A DNA stretch of 64,000 nucleotides from Thereva unica. Lineage: Eukaryota; Arthropoda; Insecta; Diptera; Therevidae. The notes below the pieces were generated by a model. It had not been told where the DNA came from and made no database searches. It was given only the letters and a program-made list of their open reading frames with translations. The stretch lies in assembly GCA_949987705.1 (NCBI GenBank), contig OX465282.1:13256501-13320500 (forward strand), in the 5' to 3' direction. This document shows, in pieces, positions 43,602-54,295 of this stretch (positions are counted from its first letter, which is position 1; each line of letters begins with the position of its first letter). The translations under genes and the position numbers were made by a program.

Positions 43602-43747
43602 CAACTCCACCGTCGCCTGGTCCCATGCCCAGGGTGTGAAAGGAGGAGGGTGGTCGGCCCGCCGAATTGACCAGAAACGGGAGACCGAAGAAACTAGACA
43701 AGAAACCGCATTTTTCAAAGTGGCACCGACAGCAGCGTATCCGTTGC
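43602..43747 (+). mobile_element. Internally deleted RTE derivative, about 146 bp
   Basis: Positions 43602-43711 match the RTE leader at 37525-37618 (ACTCCACCGTCG to AAGAAACCGCAT, with one short extra segment). After a few bases, 43720-43747 matches the RTE 3' end at 40633-40660 (GGCACCGACAGCAGCGTATC). About 3 kb of ORF is missing, leaving leader plus tail, the layout of a SINE-like non-autonomous element. Confidence 0.8.
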
Positions 43748-43759
43748 ATATGCCACTAC

Positions 43760-44640
43760 CTTAGCTCCCTAGATCTTCAAGCTAGCTCAGTTTTGTGCAG
43801 GAAGCGTAGGTAAATATATCTTTTAATCGCGTGGATAGGGAAGTGTACCTCTTCCGCTGAATATGCAATTATATTCGAAGCCTCCCTTGTTAGTTCATCA
43901 GCTCTCTCGTTACCTTGTACATTCTTATAGCTTGGAACCAACATTAGGGCGATGTTAACATTTCTGCTTTTGAGTTTTAGCTCGTCTGAGCAGATATTGG
44001 CTAGTTTTGATGATGTAAGTTCAGAGCCAAGATAGCAGCTTGGCTGTCAGTTTTCTTCCTAACAAACGGAATACGGTCCTGGCCACGAGACATGTTGCTC
44101 GTTTTGCAATGTTTGTTTTTTACGGGTGAGGCTATTAGCCTCACGCCAACCTTACTTAGAAAGTACTATAGCAATGCGATGAACTTATTCTCTTTTATAG
44201 GATAGCTACCAGCGGCCGCCGCTAGGAGTTTATGATCGCGCTTCCATCAGTCCGAAATAAATGCACGTATCGCATTTTTTAATATGCTACATGTTATACC
44301 CCTATTCCGCTGATGACTGAGTATCCTGGCTGACAGTTACCACCGCCTTATTCCCTCTTCTAGAGTTGTCTTCTCTTGCTAGCTGACACCTCTTCCAAAT
44401 TGTCAGCATTTCTGCTTTGAAGAAACTTGATCCGTCCGGAAGCCGGAATTTTTTTGGTTATATTGCTTGATTCAGAGCATCATTCCGCAGTTCATCTTTG
44501 AACTGCCTGTGTTGATTACTTTGTCCATATCTGCTAACCGTGTCCGATTTCCCACCCCTGTCTTGTTGGAATTTTGTATTTGAACTTCTTGCTCCACTAC
44601 AACTTGGGGGTAATGCTGCTCCCTAGTGGTTGGCTCCCAA
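43760..44640 (-). pseudogene. LINE-R RNase H fragment and C-terminal debris
   Basis: The minus strand around 44030-43790 reads LELTSSKLANICSDELKLKS then LVPSYKNVQGNERADELTREAS, the end of a LINE RNase H domain (consensus WVPGH-GV-GNE-ADELAR). Here the catalytic-region GH is replaced. The remainder to 44640 has no clear frame. Confidence 0.6.
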
Positions 44641-44664
44641 ATCAGCTTAGATTAGCCAGTCATT

Positions 44665-45729
44665 GGCCTCGATTCCCAGATCCGGCGGTTCGGAAGTGAG
44701 TGCGGATTTGACACTTTCATCATCATTGCCCTCCTTTAATCCCTCATGGGACATAGGGCGGAAACAGTTGCCCTCCAGCGGACTTTGTTTTGCGCGACAG
44801 CTCTCAGTTTCGACCAGGATCTCCCAGTTGTTGCGGCTTCTGTTAGCAGGGTTCTCCTCCACGTTGTTCTAGGTCTTCCGACTCGACGGGATCCTTGCGG
44901 ATTCCAGTCAAGGGCCTGTTTGGCTAGATTTTCGTTTTCGCGTCGCGAGGTGTGGCCAACCCAATTCCATTTCCTTCGCCTGATTTGGTCGTCTATCCTT
45001 TCTTGGCTGGCACGGCACCATAGCTCTTCGTTTGAAATTCTATCCTGCCAGCGGATTTTTAGGATACGACGCAGGCATCAGTAGACTGCTCCACTATTAA
45101 TCTCAAGGTGTTAATATGATCAATACAAGAGCGGCCCTTCCTGAATCCGGCCTGCTGCCTCCTAAGCGTTCGGTCTACTGCCTCTCTTATCCTAGATGCC
45201 CATCCTGTTCCAAGGCATTGTTTGCCGATTCGTAGCAATGGTATTTTTTATGGGAGCGGGTTGCTAACCCTCAGCTCAACCGACTTAAAACTCTGTTTTG
45301 TGGCGCAGAGAACTCGCCATTCGCCCGTCTCCCGTTAGCTCCTTCCGAAGAAGTACCCCAGGGGGCACCGCGGGGAGGTGGGATTAGGACTTGCTAACAG
45401 GTATGCTAGGTGTTCGTCTGCAGTGACTTTTCTCGGGTTTTGACAGAGGTGACAAATCGGGTGCCACCTTCCGAGGTCTTTGTTAGCCGTTTGCCCTCCA
45501 TTTGACACTTTGCGATTCTCAAATCCTATTTGACATTTTCCGCACTGTAAAAGTGTGATCCGCAACAAATTTTCTGCGGATTTGAACGACAAATACGCCT
45601 AAGATAATCCGACATCGCGTATTTCATTATCGCGTGAGTCTTCACCCTGAATTTTTGATTTAATTGAATCCGCGATTAAGTGTCAAATACGCACTCACTT
45701 CCGATCCGCAGGATCTGGGAATCGAGGCC
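44665..45729. mobile_element. MITE (GGCCTCGATTCCCAGATCCG ends), copy 2, split by a LINE
   Basis: Begins GGCCTCGATTCCCAGATCCG at 44665 and ends with its inverse at 45729, flanked by ATT on both sides. Without the insertion at 44718-45499 and its duplicated target, it would be about 270 bp, close to copy 1 (22695-22999). Confidence 0.88.
44718..45499 (-). mobile_element. Internally deleted LINE-P inserted in the MITE
   Basis: ATTTGACACTTT at 44706-44717 and 45500-45511 is a 12-bp target duplication. Minus strand: leader (45499 to about 45200), an RT piece (SRIREAVDRTLRRQQAGFR-KGRSCIDHI), then a jump at about 45077 to the C-terminal part (CLRRILKIRW ... RRRKWNWVGHT ... ALCPMRD) ending at about 44750 with an ATG-rich tail. 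The jump removes RT motifs A-C. The 5' end may be the true LINE-P start. Confidence 0.85.
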
Positions 45730-46400
45730 ATTGCCTAAAGCTTGATTCTACGTTTAGGAATATAAAAGTTTTTACGAATTGATTCAGTACGTACGCTATT
45801 AAAAGCGCCTTCTATGGAATTCTAGTCCCTCACCTAAAAAAAAGAAAATAGCTTCATTAATGTTTAAGAACACCCTGTGGAAACAAGAATTATTTATCCC
45901 TACAACTATGCAATATAAATACCGAATCTACGAAGGCATTTAGGAGCAATAACCAAACTAAATTCCTCTTGTTGAGTTTTCGATTTTTTTTTTGTTATTA
46001 TTTAAGAAGATTCAATACAAAATTTATACCAGAAGTTTGTGATAAATTTATCAAGAATTCTTACCTGGGTGATGTCTCGTTTAAAACATGTATGCTTTCA
46101 ACTGTATTCTTTCTTTCACAGAGCTTATGTTGTCTGTTTTGTTTTTAAGACATGAATGATTTCAACTTGCTTCTCCTAAAAGAAAAATGTCAAATTAAAT
46201 TGTAATAACTGTATTAGAACAAATATAGCTTTCAAAAGTCGAGACTTTCTGTAGTAAAAGAAAGCACCGCCATTCCTTGAACGTCCACATCACCAACAAC
46301 CACATTGGGTTATCCGACTGCCCCAACAGCACACCACCTGCTCGCCACACTGACAACAAAATACAAACATATCGACAGCCGTTTTTGACGTTTCTCCAAT
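45730..46400. other. Spacer upstream of a TATA-type promoter
   Basis: AT-rich, no repeat ends. Minus-strand frame 46443-46195 has no motif and overlaps the promoter, so I do not call it. Confidence 0.4.
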
Positions 46401-46406
46401 GCCGAG

Positions 46407-46543
46407 TATAAAAGAAAGAAATCAGATGATTGGCAACAGTCAAGTGAAGTGAGCGTGCTCCTCTCCGACAGTGTCGCGGCGCAACATTTTCAAAAATAAG
46501 AAAAAGATAACACGAAACTTATAATTAGTTTACTTAAGCAAAA
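46407..46543 (+). promoter_or_regulatory. Candidate core promoter and non-coding first exon
   Basis: TATAAAAG at 46407-46414 lies 31 bases before an initiator-like ACAGTC (A at 46438), the usual insect spacing. The following 106 bases have no ATG frame of note and end at a donor AAA|GTGAGT (46543/46544). It could be the distal leader exon of SLC26 gene 2, whose leader acceptor is near 63051. That link is inference. Confidence 0.4.
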
Positions 46544-47165
46544 GTGAGTTACTTGCGTAAAAATCTCGAATTGAGTCTTCTGATAATGCATGGTGTGGTT
46601 GTGTATCGATTTGTTTAGAGTAAAGGGTTGAGTTTCGAGTGAACCCCCGCCTTACTTAACCGTCCACTTTTCTTTTCTTTATTTTTTTTTTTTGTCACGA
46701 GTTGTTGTCGAATGAAGATCGAAAAAAATTATCGAGAGACGGATTCGACGGATTGTTCGTAATTGAAGCGGGAGAATTGATTAATCGGAACACAGAAAAG
46801 TCAGTCTTTTTAAATAGTGGAAAATTCCTGCAGTTTTTTTTGTTATTCAAGCGTGAAGTGTTGTCCTATGTTGTAATAAACAATAATAGGGCTTATTACA
46901 ATGCCAGGAATCCGGACAGTTCTGAGCTGTATGGATTTTATTTAGAGTGCGTAATTACTACGTCAATTGGTGTGAAAAAATTACTTAATATTAGATTATC
47001 TAAAAATGTAATCGTTAGAAAATATTTTATCTTTAATTGAAAAAAGAAGTAATGAAGTTCTTTGAAGATTGATTAAGCTTTTGTGGATTAATTAGTATTG
47101 ATAAACAAAAATTTCCCGGCAAATATGTGATCCCAAATTAAGTCAAATACAAAACTGCTAAAATT
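46544..47165. other. AT-rich stretch after the candidate promoter
   Basis: An open frame at 46702-47040 (112 codons) has no recognised domain and is AT-rich; it could be chance. Otherwise nothing supported. Confidence 0.35.
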
Positions 47166-47167
47166 AT

Positions 47168-47232
47168 AAATTGTGACCAGTCATAAGTCACAAGCTTTTG
47201 AGACTCGTGCTTGTCATTGTGATATTGAGACT
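47168..47232. mobile_element. Deleted copy of the GTGACCAGTCATAAGTCACAA repeat
   Basis: Joins the left end of the element at 19975-20165 directly to its right block (GAGACTC then CTTGTCATTG), so the middle is lost. Confidence 0.55.
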
Positions 47233-47398
47233 ATTTTTGTGAATATCAGCTGTTATGATATTCTAAGCATCCATTCCCCAGAAAAATCTTAAATAATTCC
47301 AATTTAATGTTGAATTGGCCTTCGTGTAATGATAGCAGCAAAGTCTGGGCGACAACGTATCCATCTTATGCCAAAATATATTAATGCAGTAAGACAGA

Positions 47399-47620
47399 GG
47401 CCCCTGTGCTGAATGTCGAGTCGTGATTTGTGACAAGTTTTGTGAGTTGAAGAAAGTGACGTTTTAATCGAATTATGATTTTCAGCATAGTGGCCTAGAG
47501 TGGAAGTGCTAAGTGCGAGTTTAGCCCCCTATGCTGAAAATCGCAATTCCTCTGAAACGCCACTTTCTTCAACTCAAAAAACTTGTCACAAATCACGACT
47601 CGACATTCAGCACAGGGGCC
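47399..47620. mobile_element. Two 96-bp MITE copies head to head
   Basis: GGCCCCTGTGCTGAATGTCG at 47399 and its inverse at 47620 are the outer ends. Inner ends TTCAGCATAGTGGCC (to 47494) and CCCCCTATGCTGAA (from 47526) show that each arm is itself a 96-bp element with inverted ends. About 30 bp separate the arms. AGA flanks the whole (47396-47398 and 47621-47623). Confidence 0.8.
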
Positions 47621-47859
47621 AGAGTGAATGTGAAAGTCCGAGCACATCCAGGGCCGTCGAGAGAAAATCCGAGCCCGGGGGACAAACAGGCTAGCGACAT
47701 ACGATTAGTTTTTTCCCGTACGGCTAACCGGCCCCGATTTTCCCGTGGTCGTGATGATATCTCATCATTCTGTGGACCTGACCAATGCCCCCTTCACTCA
47801 TCTGATGGCTTCAGCTTTTGTTGTGTGGACTCCCTCAAAGTGATCACTGCCCTAAATTC

Positions 47860-48790
47860 CGGTTAATCTAAATCGACTGGTAGTGATAACATTTCGCCTA
47901 GGTCTCTAAATAAAGACATTCCATGTCTGTTGCCGGTCTTAACTCATACTAACTCAAATTCTCACAGTATCTAATTTTTCCACGTCCTGGAAGCTTAAAT
48001 TCTTGCAAAACTTTTTAACCAACCGCTCTCAGAAAGTTATACTTGCTTGATGGTGGTAGTTTCTCCATAGCTCCACTTCGTGCTGGCGTACCTCAAGGTT
48101 CCATTATGTGCCCTCTCTTATTCAGCATCTTTATTAACGATCTCCTTTCGATAGTAACACATTCATATGTACACTAATGATGTGCAAATTTATAGCTCAG
48201 CGTCCAATGATAAAATTCAAAGATGTGTGGAGGAACTATCTGCTAACTTACGCCGTGTTTCTTCCTGGTCGACCTCAAACTTACCTCAACTTAATCCTTC
48301 GAAGTCTCATTGCATCTTGTTCTCTCATTCTGCCACTTTTCGTCCTGACCTATCCGCTATCGCTCTAAATAGGATCCCTTTAGTCAGTGTTGAGAAGGTA
48401 AGAAATCTAGGAGTTATCTTGAATGCCAAAATAACTCGCTGCGATCATGTTAGTTCCATCATTCGCAAAACATACGACCAACTGTCGAAACTTAGGTTCC
48501 ATTGCGGGTTTTCAGTAGGATTGTCCGTATATACTTAGTGAAGGCACAAATTTCACCTCTTCTAATGCATGGTCTGTCTGTTTTTCCTGCTGCGCCCGTA
48601 AACTTGAAATTGCTTTTAACGACTGTGTTCGTTTTCTTTACAAGCTACGCCGTTTTGACCATATCTCACCCTATTCTAATTCCGTTATGGGCTGCTCTCT
48701 TAGTGACTACCGTGTGTATAGACTTCTGCGTCTGTTTCACGATATCCTCCAGCATCGTAAACCATCTTATCTCAATAAATTGGTGCAGCT
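47860..48790 (+). pseudogene. LINE-C-like RT fragment, CR1/L2 type
   Basis: Broken plus-strand frames give APLRAGVPQGSIMCPLLFSIFINDLL (motif B), MYTNDVQIYS (a damaged Y-DD motif C), then NLPQLNPSKSHCILFS, VEKVRNLGVILNAKI and C-terminal pieces (FRFLYKLRRFDHIS, YLNKLVQLG). Several frameshifts. The SINE at 48792 is joined directly to its end. Confidence 0.7.
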
Positions 48791-48791
48791 T

Positions 48792-49100
48792 GGGCCTCGG
48801 TAGTCTAGGGGTAAGGCGCCTGACTACTATCCCCAGAGGTCCCGGGTTCGATTCCCGGCGGTGCCACGGTCCTAGCCTTTCCCAATTTCCCGCCACTTTC
48901 CTTCTTTCTTCTTCCCTCTTTCCATTCCTGATTCCTCCTGTCATAGCCTTCACTAGTTCTCTTCCCCGCTCCACCAAGCGCATGTCATCGGTTGGTTGAT
49001 GAGATTCAACTCGTTTCAGGAGGCATAACACTCCAGCGAGTTGTTCTCGATGCCCCGATGTCAGAGTCGCGAAATGGTTGGGAGTAGGTGAAAAAAAAAA
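48792..49100 (+). mobile_element. tRNA-derived SINE, copy 1
   Basis: The head is tRNA-like: A box TAGTCTAGGGGTAAGGCGCC near 48801 and B box GGTTCGATTCC at 48845-48855. A pyrimidine-rich body and a conserved region (AAGCGCATGTCATCGGTTGG, GAGATTCAACTCGTTTCAGG) follow, then poly-A at 49091-49100. The head does not fold as a perfect acceptor stem, so it is a SINE, not a working tRNA gene. Copy 2 is at 50657-50938 on the other strand. Confidence 0.85.
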
Positions 49101-49240
49101 TACCGCGGCTAGGTTGTGACAGTTCTTTCCTTCACTTCTCTCTCTATCTTCCGACTAGAGCTGCTGTTCGACATTTAAAAAAAAAACAAAAAAAACATGG
49201 TCGACAGTACAAAGGGGCCTTCCCTAAGTCTCTGTGTGTG

Positions 49241-49778
49241 TCACATAAAAAAAAAATAAACATTTGGAAAAATCGTCTCCAAATTTCGAAAAAAGATCGC
49301 ATTCAAAAATGTAAAAGGTGATAACTCCCCTTCGAAATTGACTTTGTAGATGTGTTTCAGATGGATCATTCTATCCTTTAAATCTTCAGAAACGTCTAAT
49401 TTTTGTTTTTTGACGTAATTTGTGACAGCATTTCGAATTTCGGTTTCGTCCATCGCTGCCATAAAAATGAGAAAGTACCTACATATTATGTAAATCCTGC
49501 ATGGCATTGAACCTATTGGATATTCCCGCAATAACCGAGTCGATGATTACGTAGAAAGTGTTCCTTTTGTAATTGGTCTCTTGATCGTCTACATTCGTGT
49601 TGTCGTCATCGTCATTTTCATCGAAACACCTCTTTCGTTTTATTTTTCGAGTATCAGAGAAGGGTGATGATATCCCCAGTTTAATGGCAACTGTTTTGCA
49701 TTCACGTAATATGTGCTCCCATTGATTTCCAATCAAATTCAAGTCAGATAGCAAACTTTCGAGATTTTGAAACGACAT
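49241..49778 (-). pseudogene. hAT-like (ZMYM1-type) transposase remnant
   Basis: Frame 49778-49479 reads MSFQNLESLLSDLNLIGNQW, KTVAIKLGISSPF, KRKRCFDEND and TFYVIIDSVIAGISNRFNAM, the pattern of the middle part of hAT-like ZMYM1-type proteins (F--IID--I--L--RF). A possible intron (donor GTAGGT near 49478, acceptor near 49455) leads to AMDETEIRNAVTNYVKKQKLD. N-terminal zinc finger and catalytic core are missing. It may be a fragment of a transposon or a domesticated gene relic. Confidence 0.5.
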
Positions 49779-49861
49779 CGAAGATAATAGCCTCTGGCTT
49801 GAAGATTGATGCTCCTTTTATCGATACCTGTCAATATCTTAACAACGCTAATTTAACCGAG

Positions 49862-50215
49862 TTAAGATAACTCGGGGCTATACACGTTCATTGCTAGGCC
49901 AAGAGAAGGATCAGAGCGAAATTTGAGGGAGAATTGAATGAACACATTGAGCCGTGTATCAACAATCTTATGATTTTTTCTGAGCTGGAACAGCTGCCGA
50001 ATCGACCTACTATTATCATCGTTGGCGCTGTAACCCTCTGTAAGCCTTTGCCTCATTAAGAATTTTCTTCCAATGTTCTCGGTCTTGCATTTTTCTTTTC
50101 CAGTTAGGAATCCGGGTGGATCGTAATTCAGTAAGCTGGCGAACCCCGATTGCGATTGAAACATAGTCCCGGCCATGTGGCGGGCATCAGAAGGTTGTTT
50201 GCAGGACTGTACCAT
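49862..50215 (-). pseudogene. Unrecognised open remnant, 117 codons
   Basis: Reads HMAGTMFQSQSGFASLLNYDPPGF, KCKTENIGRKFLMRQRLTEGYS. It lies between a hAT-like and a LINE-P remnant. The style resembles retroelement coding sequence but I cannot name it. Confidence 0.25.
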
Positions 50216-50357
50216 TAAAAATGGTTAACAATTCTACGGCCATCATACGTCCCTTAAAAGGCAAGCGGCCGGTATTCGCCCGTTGTAAGTTCATTTTTAT
50301 TTTTATTCCGGCTGATACACAGACGGTCCTTACTAAGCCTCACAGAAAATGAAGTTA

Positions 50358-50640
50358 CTAGCTAATGAGGCTGAACTTAGTTTCCTTGGCAAATATTACG
50401 CCAACGCCACTCTTACGGATTTCGGTTTCATTTCTGCCAGAATATAAGGACTCACGGTTTGGGCAAATATGTTCCCCCGTATCGTGCCATCTGGTCTCGC
50501 TAAGTTCCATGATCTTGATTTTATATCGATTCATCTCGGTAAGGACTTCATCCAGCCGTCCATCAGAAAGCAATGTTCTTACATTCCAAGTTCCTGCTGT
50601 GTCCTGATTGGAAAAGCAAAGGTCGTCGTCTCCCGTTAGC
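50358..50640 (-). pseudogene. LINE-P 5' region and endonuclease start
   Basis: Minus strand: GGAAGGAGCTAACGGGAGAC, also in the LINE-P leader at 45325-45346, then AGTWNVRTLLSDGRLDEVL (catalytic Asn), IKIMELSETRW (Glu), SGVGVIFAKE. It ends at 50358, so only the first quarter of the endonuclease remains. Confidence 0.75.
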
Positions 50641-50656
50641 TCCTTCCTATTACTAT

Positions 50657-50938
50657 CGCGACTCTGATATGGGGGCATCGAGAAACAACTCGCTAGAGTA
50701 TTATGCCTCCTGAAACGAGTTGAATCTCATAAACCAAGCGATGACATGCGCTTGGTGGCGCAAGGAAGGGGTAGGGAAGGCTAGGACAAGAGGAATCAGG
50801 AATGTAAATAGGGAAGAAGAAAGAAGGAAAGTTTTATAGGTGGGGAAAATGGGAAAGGACTGATCGTGGTGCTACCGGGATTCGAACCCTGGACCTCTGG
50901 GATGGTATCCAGGCGCCTTACACCCTACCGAGATCCCG
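50657..50938 (-). mobile_element. tRNA-derived SINE, copy 2
   Basis: Reverse of the layout at 48792-49100: B box GGTTCGAATCC (reversed near 50880), A-box region ATCTCGGTAGGGTGTAAGGC, the same CGCATGTCATCGCTTGG and GAGATTCAACTCGTTTCAGG body. It ends at GAGTCGCG next to the LINE-P piece and lacks a poly-A tail. Confidence 0.85.
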
Positions 50939-51900
50939 TATGACCTACTCTAGCAAAACGCATGTTCTTTTCCTTTCTACTGAGTCTCTTTCCTATGTTC
51001 TATTTGTGCTTAGCCTTGTTTTGTAATAGCCTTTGCTGTTCTTTTACTACATTTTAATTTCTTCGCACATACAATGTATCAATTTTCTGAAATTCAATTT
51101 CTTATCACGATAAAAGCCAGTATATAAATGTTATCTGTCTATCAACAATCGTTTATCAATATTTACCTCTTATTACTCGTGTGCTAAGATCCAAATTAAA
51201 ACTTTATTTGGCAAACATTCAGTGTACACCACCTCCGGCCAGAGATTTCATTTTAATATCACTTAATTCGTTATGCAAACACCGTGAAACAAAAAAATCT
51301 CGTGTTTTCCTAAATGAGGGCGTATATTATATTGCATGTTGTTCCGACCAGACAGACACTCTTGGGGGAAATAATCTCTTGTTTAAACGCATTTGGGGCC
51401 TTAGTCAGCATTTGGTATTCTAGAATTAAGACCAACAAAAAAAAATTAAACAAAATTTTTAATTAATTGTGTTTCATAGAGGTGAGTACCCTTACCGAGA
51501 ATCACGTGCTCTGCAAAATAAAAAAAAATAAAATAAAAGAAAATTACTTTTGTTTAATTATCTTAACAATAATCATTTCTGTTCACACCGCGAAAACCCT
51601 AGTACGTACACCAAACCACACCGAAAAAAAGAGAAAATATTTTATCTCTCCAATAAAGTTGTTACTGCTTCAACGCATATTAATTATTTTCATATTTATT
51701 GGCGTGATGTTAAGTATCTAATCGAATCGTAGTCGTCAATCATTCGATCGTTATTGCGCTCGTATTCAGTGTGAGGTCATTGAGTGTGATAATGATAATC
51801 TGCGCACACGTCAACTTATAGCGAAAATATAAATGCTAGATTCGAGATAAAGCAGCTGGCTTTTGGGGGGATTTACTGACTGGCTAGTGGTTATCGTTTA
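50939..51900. other. AT-rich stretch, nothing firm
   Basis: A TATATAAAT at about 51121 and initiator-like TCAGTGTG at about 51765 are isolated matches. Open frames at 51181-51423 and 51467-51732 have no motif. No repeat ends seen. Confidence 0.35.
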
Positions 51901-51911
51901 TGGTGGTGTAA

Positions 51912-52000
51912 AATAAGTCGATCTACTATTTAGTAGTGTTCGATCATAAAGTTGAATAAGTCGATCTACTATTAAGTAGTAGTATTCGATCATAAAGTTG
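51912..52000 (+). repeat. Short tandem duplication, about 45 bp x 2
   Basis: AATAAGTCGATCTACTATT...TTCGATCATAAAGTTG occurs twice in tandem with an extra AGT in the second. Confidence 0.85.
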
Positions 52001-52595
52001 GTGCGAATTTTCGAAGTGTTTTGTATTTTATGTTCTGTGATATTGGTACACCTGATTTTGACGTAAATGTCAATTGTGAAACATATACGAGGAGAAGGTT
52101 GTTAATATTTCATATATCAGTGTTTTTTTTTATAAATTTTATCTGATTTATTTTTATTTTCTGCTTCCCGAGTAAAAATAATTTAGTTCGTGAATTTTTT
52201 GAAAAGCATTATCGCCTGCAACTAGCACGCATAGCGAACCTGACACTCGTGTAAACACGATGCATGAAAACCTAAAAATGGACGCCCCTCCTACAGATAT
52301 TAATGTATTTGTAATCGACCACTCCCAACGGGAGTGTCGTCTTACTAAGCGGTCCCCCAACTATGTACTAACGCCGCCCAATGCTGCTTCACTTACGCAA
52401 TCGGACGTGAACCGGTCTACAGAGTATGCTAATTGCATCCTTTATGTTTACCAAGATAATAATTGCTCGTTTTTTTCGTTCTATAATTTTTTTTTAAATC
52501 CCCCTAAAATAGAATGAACGTACCATACTTCGTTTGGACTATTTCGTTCGTAGATGCCTGTAGCGAGCTGTATTTAGAAAAGAAGTATATTTTTA
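52001..52595. other. Unassigned stretch with one short ORF
   Basis: Frame 52260-52517 (85 codons; MDAPPTDINVFVIDHS) has a proline/serine-rich look but no domain. It might be the start of a LINE ORF1. Not supported enough to call a gene. Confidence 0.3.
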
Positions 52596-52597
52596 CT

Positions 52598-52667
52598 CAA
52601 GCAAACAGGCACGGGTTTCGGGTGCCGTGCAGGTGTTTTGGCGTCGTGCATGCCTGTTTGCAGGCTA
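52598..52667. repeat. 70-bp hairpin (AGCAAACAGGCACG)
   Basis: AAGCAAACAGGCACGGG and its near-inverse CGTGCATGCCTGTTTGCAGG pair with a short loop. It may be a tiny MITE. Confidence 0.5.
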
Positions 52668-52949
52668 GAAGCGAGCGAGTTGCAGTTTTACTTAGGTTTG
52701 GAGACGTCAGTCATTCCGAGGAACGTGAAGGGGAACGCAATTCTTTTATATGAATATCTAAGCTCAGCTGGCACCCTTTGTACTACCCGTCATTTTATTA
52801 ATTTTTATATTCCCTGGCCTTGTGCAGTGAAAACCTACTCATGAGTTACGACGGGCTCCTGCAACTCCTGGTCGGGGATGGATGGATCACCTATTATCTA
52901 GCTGATAATACTCTTGGCGTTTCTTTTCCCTTCTCTTTCCATTTTTTTT

Positions 52950-54295
52950 ATGTGGAAAACCAAGCTTAGGAATGACCCTTTGTACCACTAATCGGTCATG
53001 TCGCTCAGATCATGGTGCAACGTCTAGTCGCAAGCTTGGTTTGAAATATAGGATTAGAGGTAGTCTGAAGGTGTTGGAGCAGGTGGCGATGGACCTTACG
53101 TTTGATCTCTTGGGTGTCGTACGAGTTCGGGAAAACTGAATGTGGGAGATTATTCCACAGTCGAGTTATTCTATTCGTAAACGAACTTCTAGAACATGTT
53201 GTGCGCCAATGGGGGCCGTAGAGTATAGGGGTGAGCCGAGCGGCACAAAGTCCTTAATTTCAATGGAACGGTCACTGTGGTAATAGCGCTGCTACATTCC
53301 TGCGGTGGCTCAGGCTGTCAGCAGCAAAGGCTGTCATTTCCGACGATTTGGATGGCATGACTTTGCACCTTGTCCAGCCACGCTAAGGCGATATTCGAGG
53401 CGACAGCCCAGACAAATGAGTTACACTCGAGGCGGGGCCGGATATAGGATTTGTAGATTGTAGCTCTGGCTGCTGGTGGGAGAAGAAATTTGCATCTCTT
53501 AAGAAATCCTAGGCATTGGCATGCTTGTTTAGCGATTTGGAATATGTGATCATTCCATTGCAAGTCCTCAGATAAAGTTATATCCAAGATGTAAAGAGAA
53601 GAATCAGCTGTAAGATTTGTTTTGCCCACTGAGACAGAAGGAAGTTCGGTGCAGGTTTTATAAGTAATGAGACAGTACTTCTTTTTAGAGGGGTTGAACT
53701 CAACACGATTCTTGCGGTCCCAGTCAAGAATGTGCTCGATGTCCCTGTTGATAGAGTTGGACATGAGTTCACGATGGTGAAGACAAGGTCTACTACGTGC
53801 TTGTCTAATATTGTCGAAAGCGTAAGAATAACGCAGGGTACTGTCATTATCGAAGCTGAGCAATGGGTTGCAAGGGATTGAGAGCAAATAATTTTTGAAT
53901 ATTAAGAAAGGAGCGAATGAAAGAATTGATCCTTGAGGAACTCCGGCCGAGATGGTGTGGGGATTAGATTCGGTGCCATACAATACTACATGAGCCAGTT
54001 TCTAGGAGTCTGGATGGAGTTCGGAGAAGTAAGACAGGGCGAAAAGTTTGCGCAGAGGTTTAGCCAAAGGTGATGCATATAGGGGGTATTTTATCAGGGC
54101 CAGAGGATTTATTGACGTCAAGCTCTTTGAGACATCGATATGCATCTCGGGTCCTCAAAAAAACTCCGCCCATTGAATGAGCTATTCGCTCGCGGGAGGG
54201 AGGTTTCATAGCAGCATCGCGTGAAGAAGAATTTGAGGCGAATAGAGATAAATCGACGTTGGCGTGAGCCATCTCTTCACGTTTGGGATAATTCT
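52950..54295 (-). pseudogene. LINE-A copy, minus strand
   Basis: The minus strand matches the LINE at 10099-12587: FLRTRDAYRCLKELDVNKSSGPDKIPP (about 54160-54080), ISAGVPQGSILS (motif B), FDNDSTLRYSY (FADD box changed to FDND), NRVEFNPSKKKYCLI, DLQWNDHIFQIAKQACQCLGFLKRCKFLLPPAARATIYKSYIRPRLECNS, then the 3' end with AAGCTTGCGACTAGACG, GTACAAAGGGTCATTCC and CACATA-A. RT motif A is lost in a deletion near 54000. It shows where the frame should run across the 11770 shift of the first copy. Confidence 0.85.

Noticed and set aside
46702..47040. 112-codon ORF as a gene
   Set aside because: AT-rich composition, no domain and no supporting context.
48792..48866. Functional tRNA gene
   Set aside because: A and B boxes are present but the acceptor arms do not pair properly, and the sequence continues into a body and poly-A shared with a second copy, so it is a SINE head.
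51121..51127. TATATAAAT as a promoter
   Set aside because: No initiator at the right distance and no gene downstream in the plus orientation nearby.
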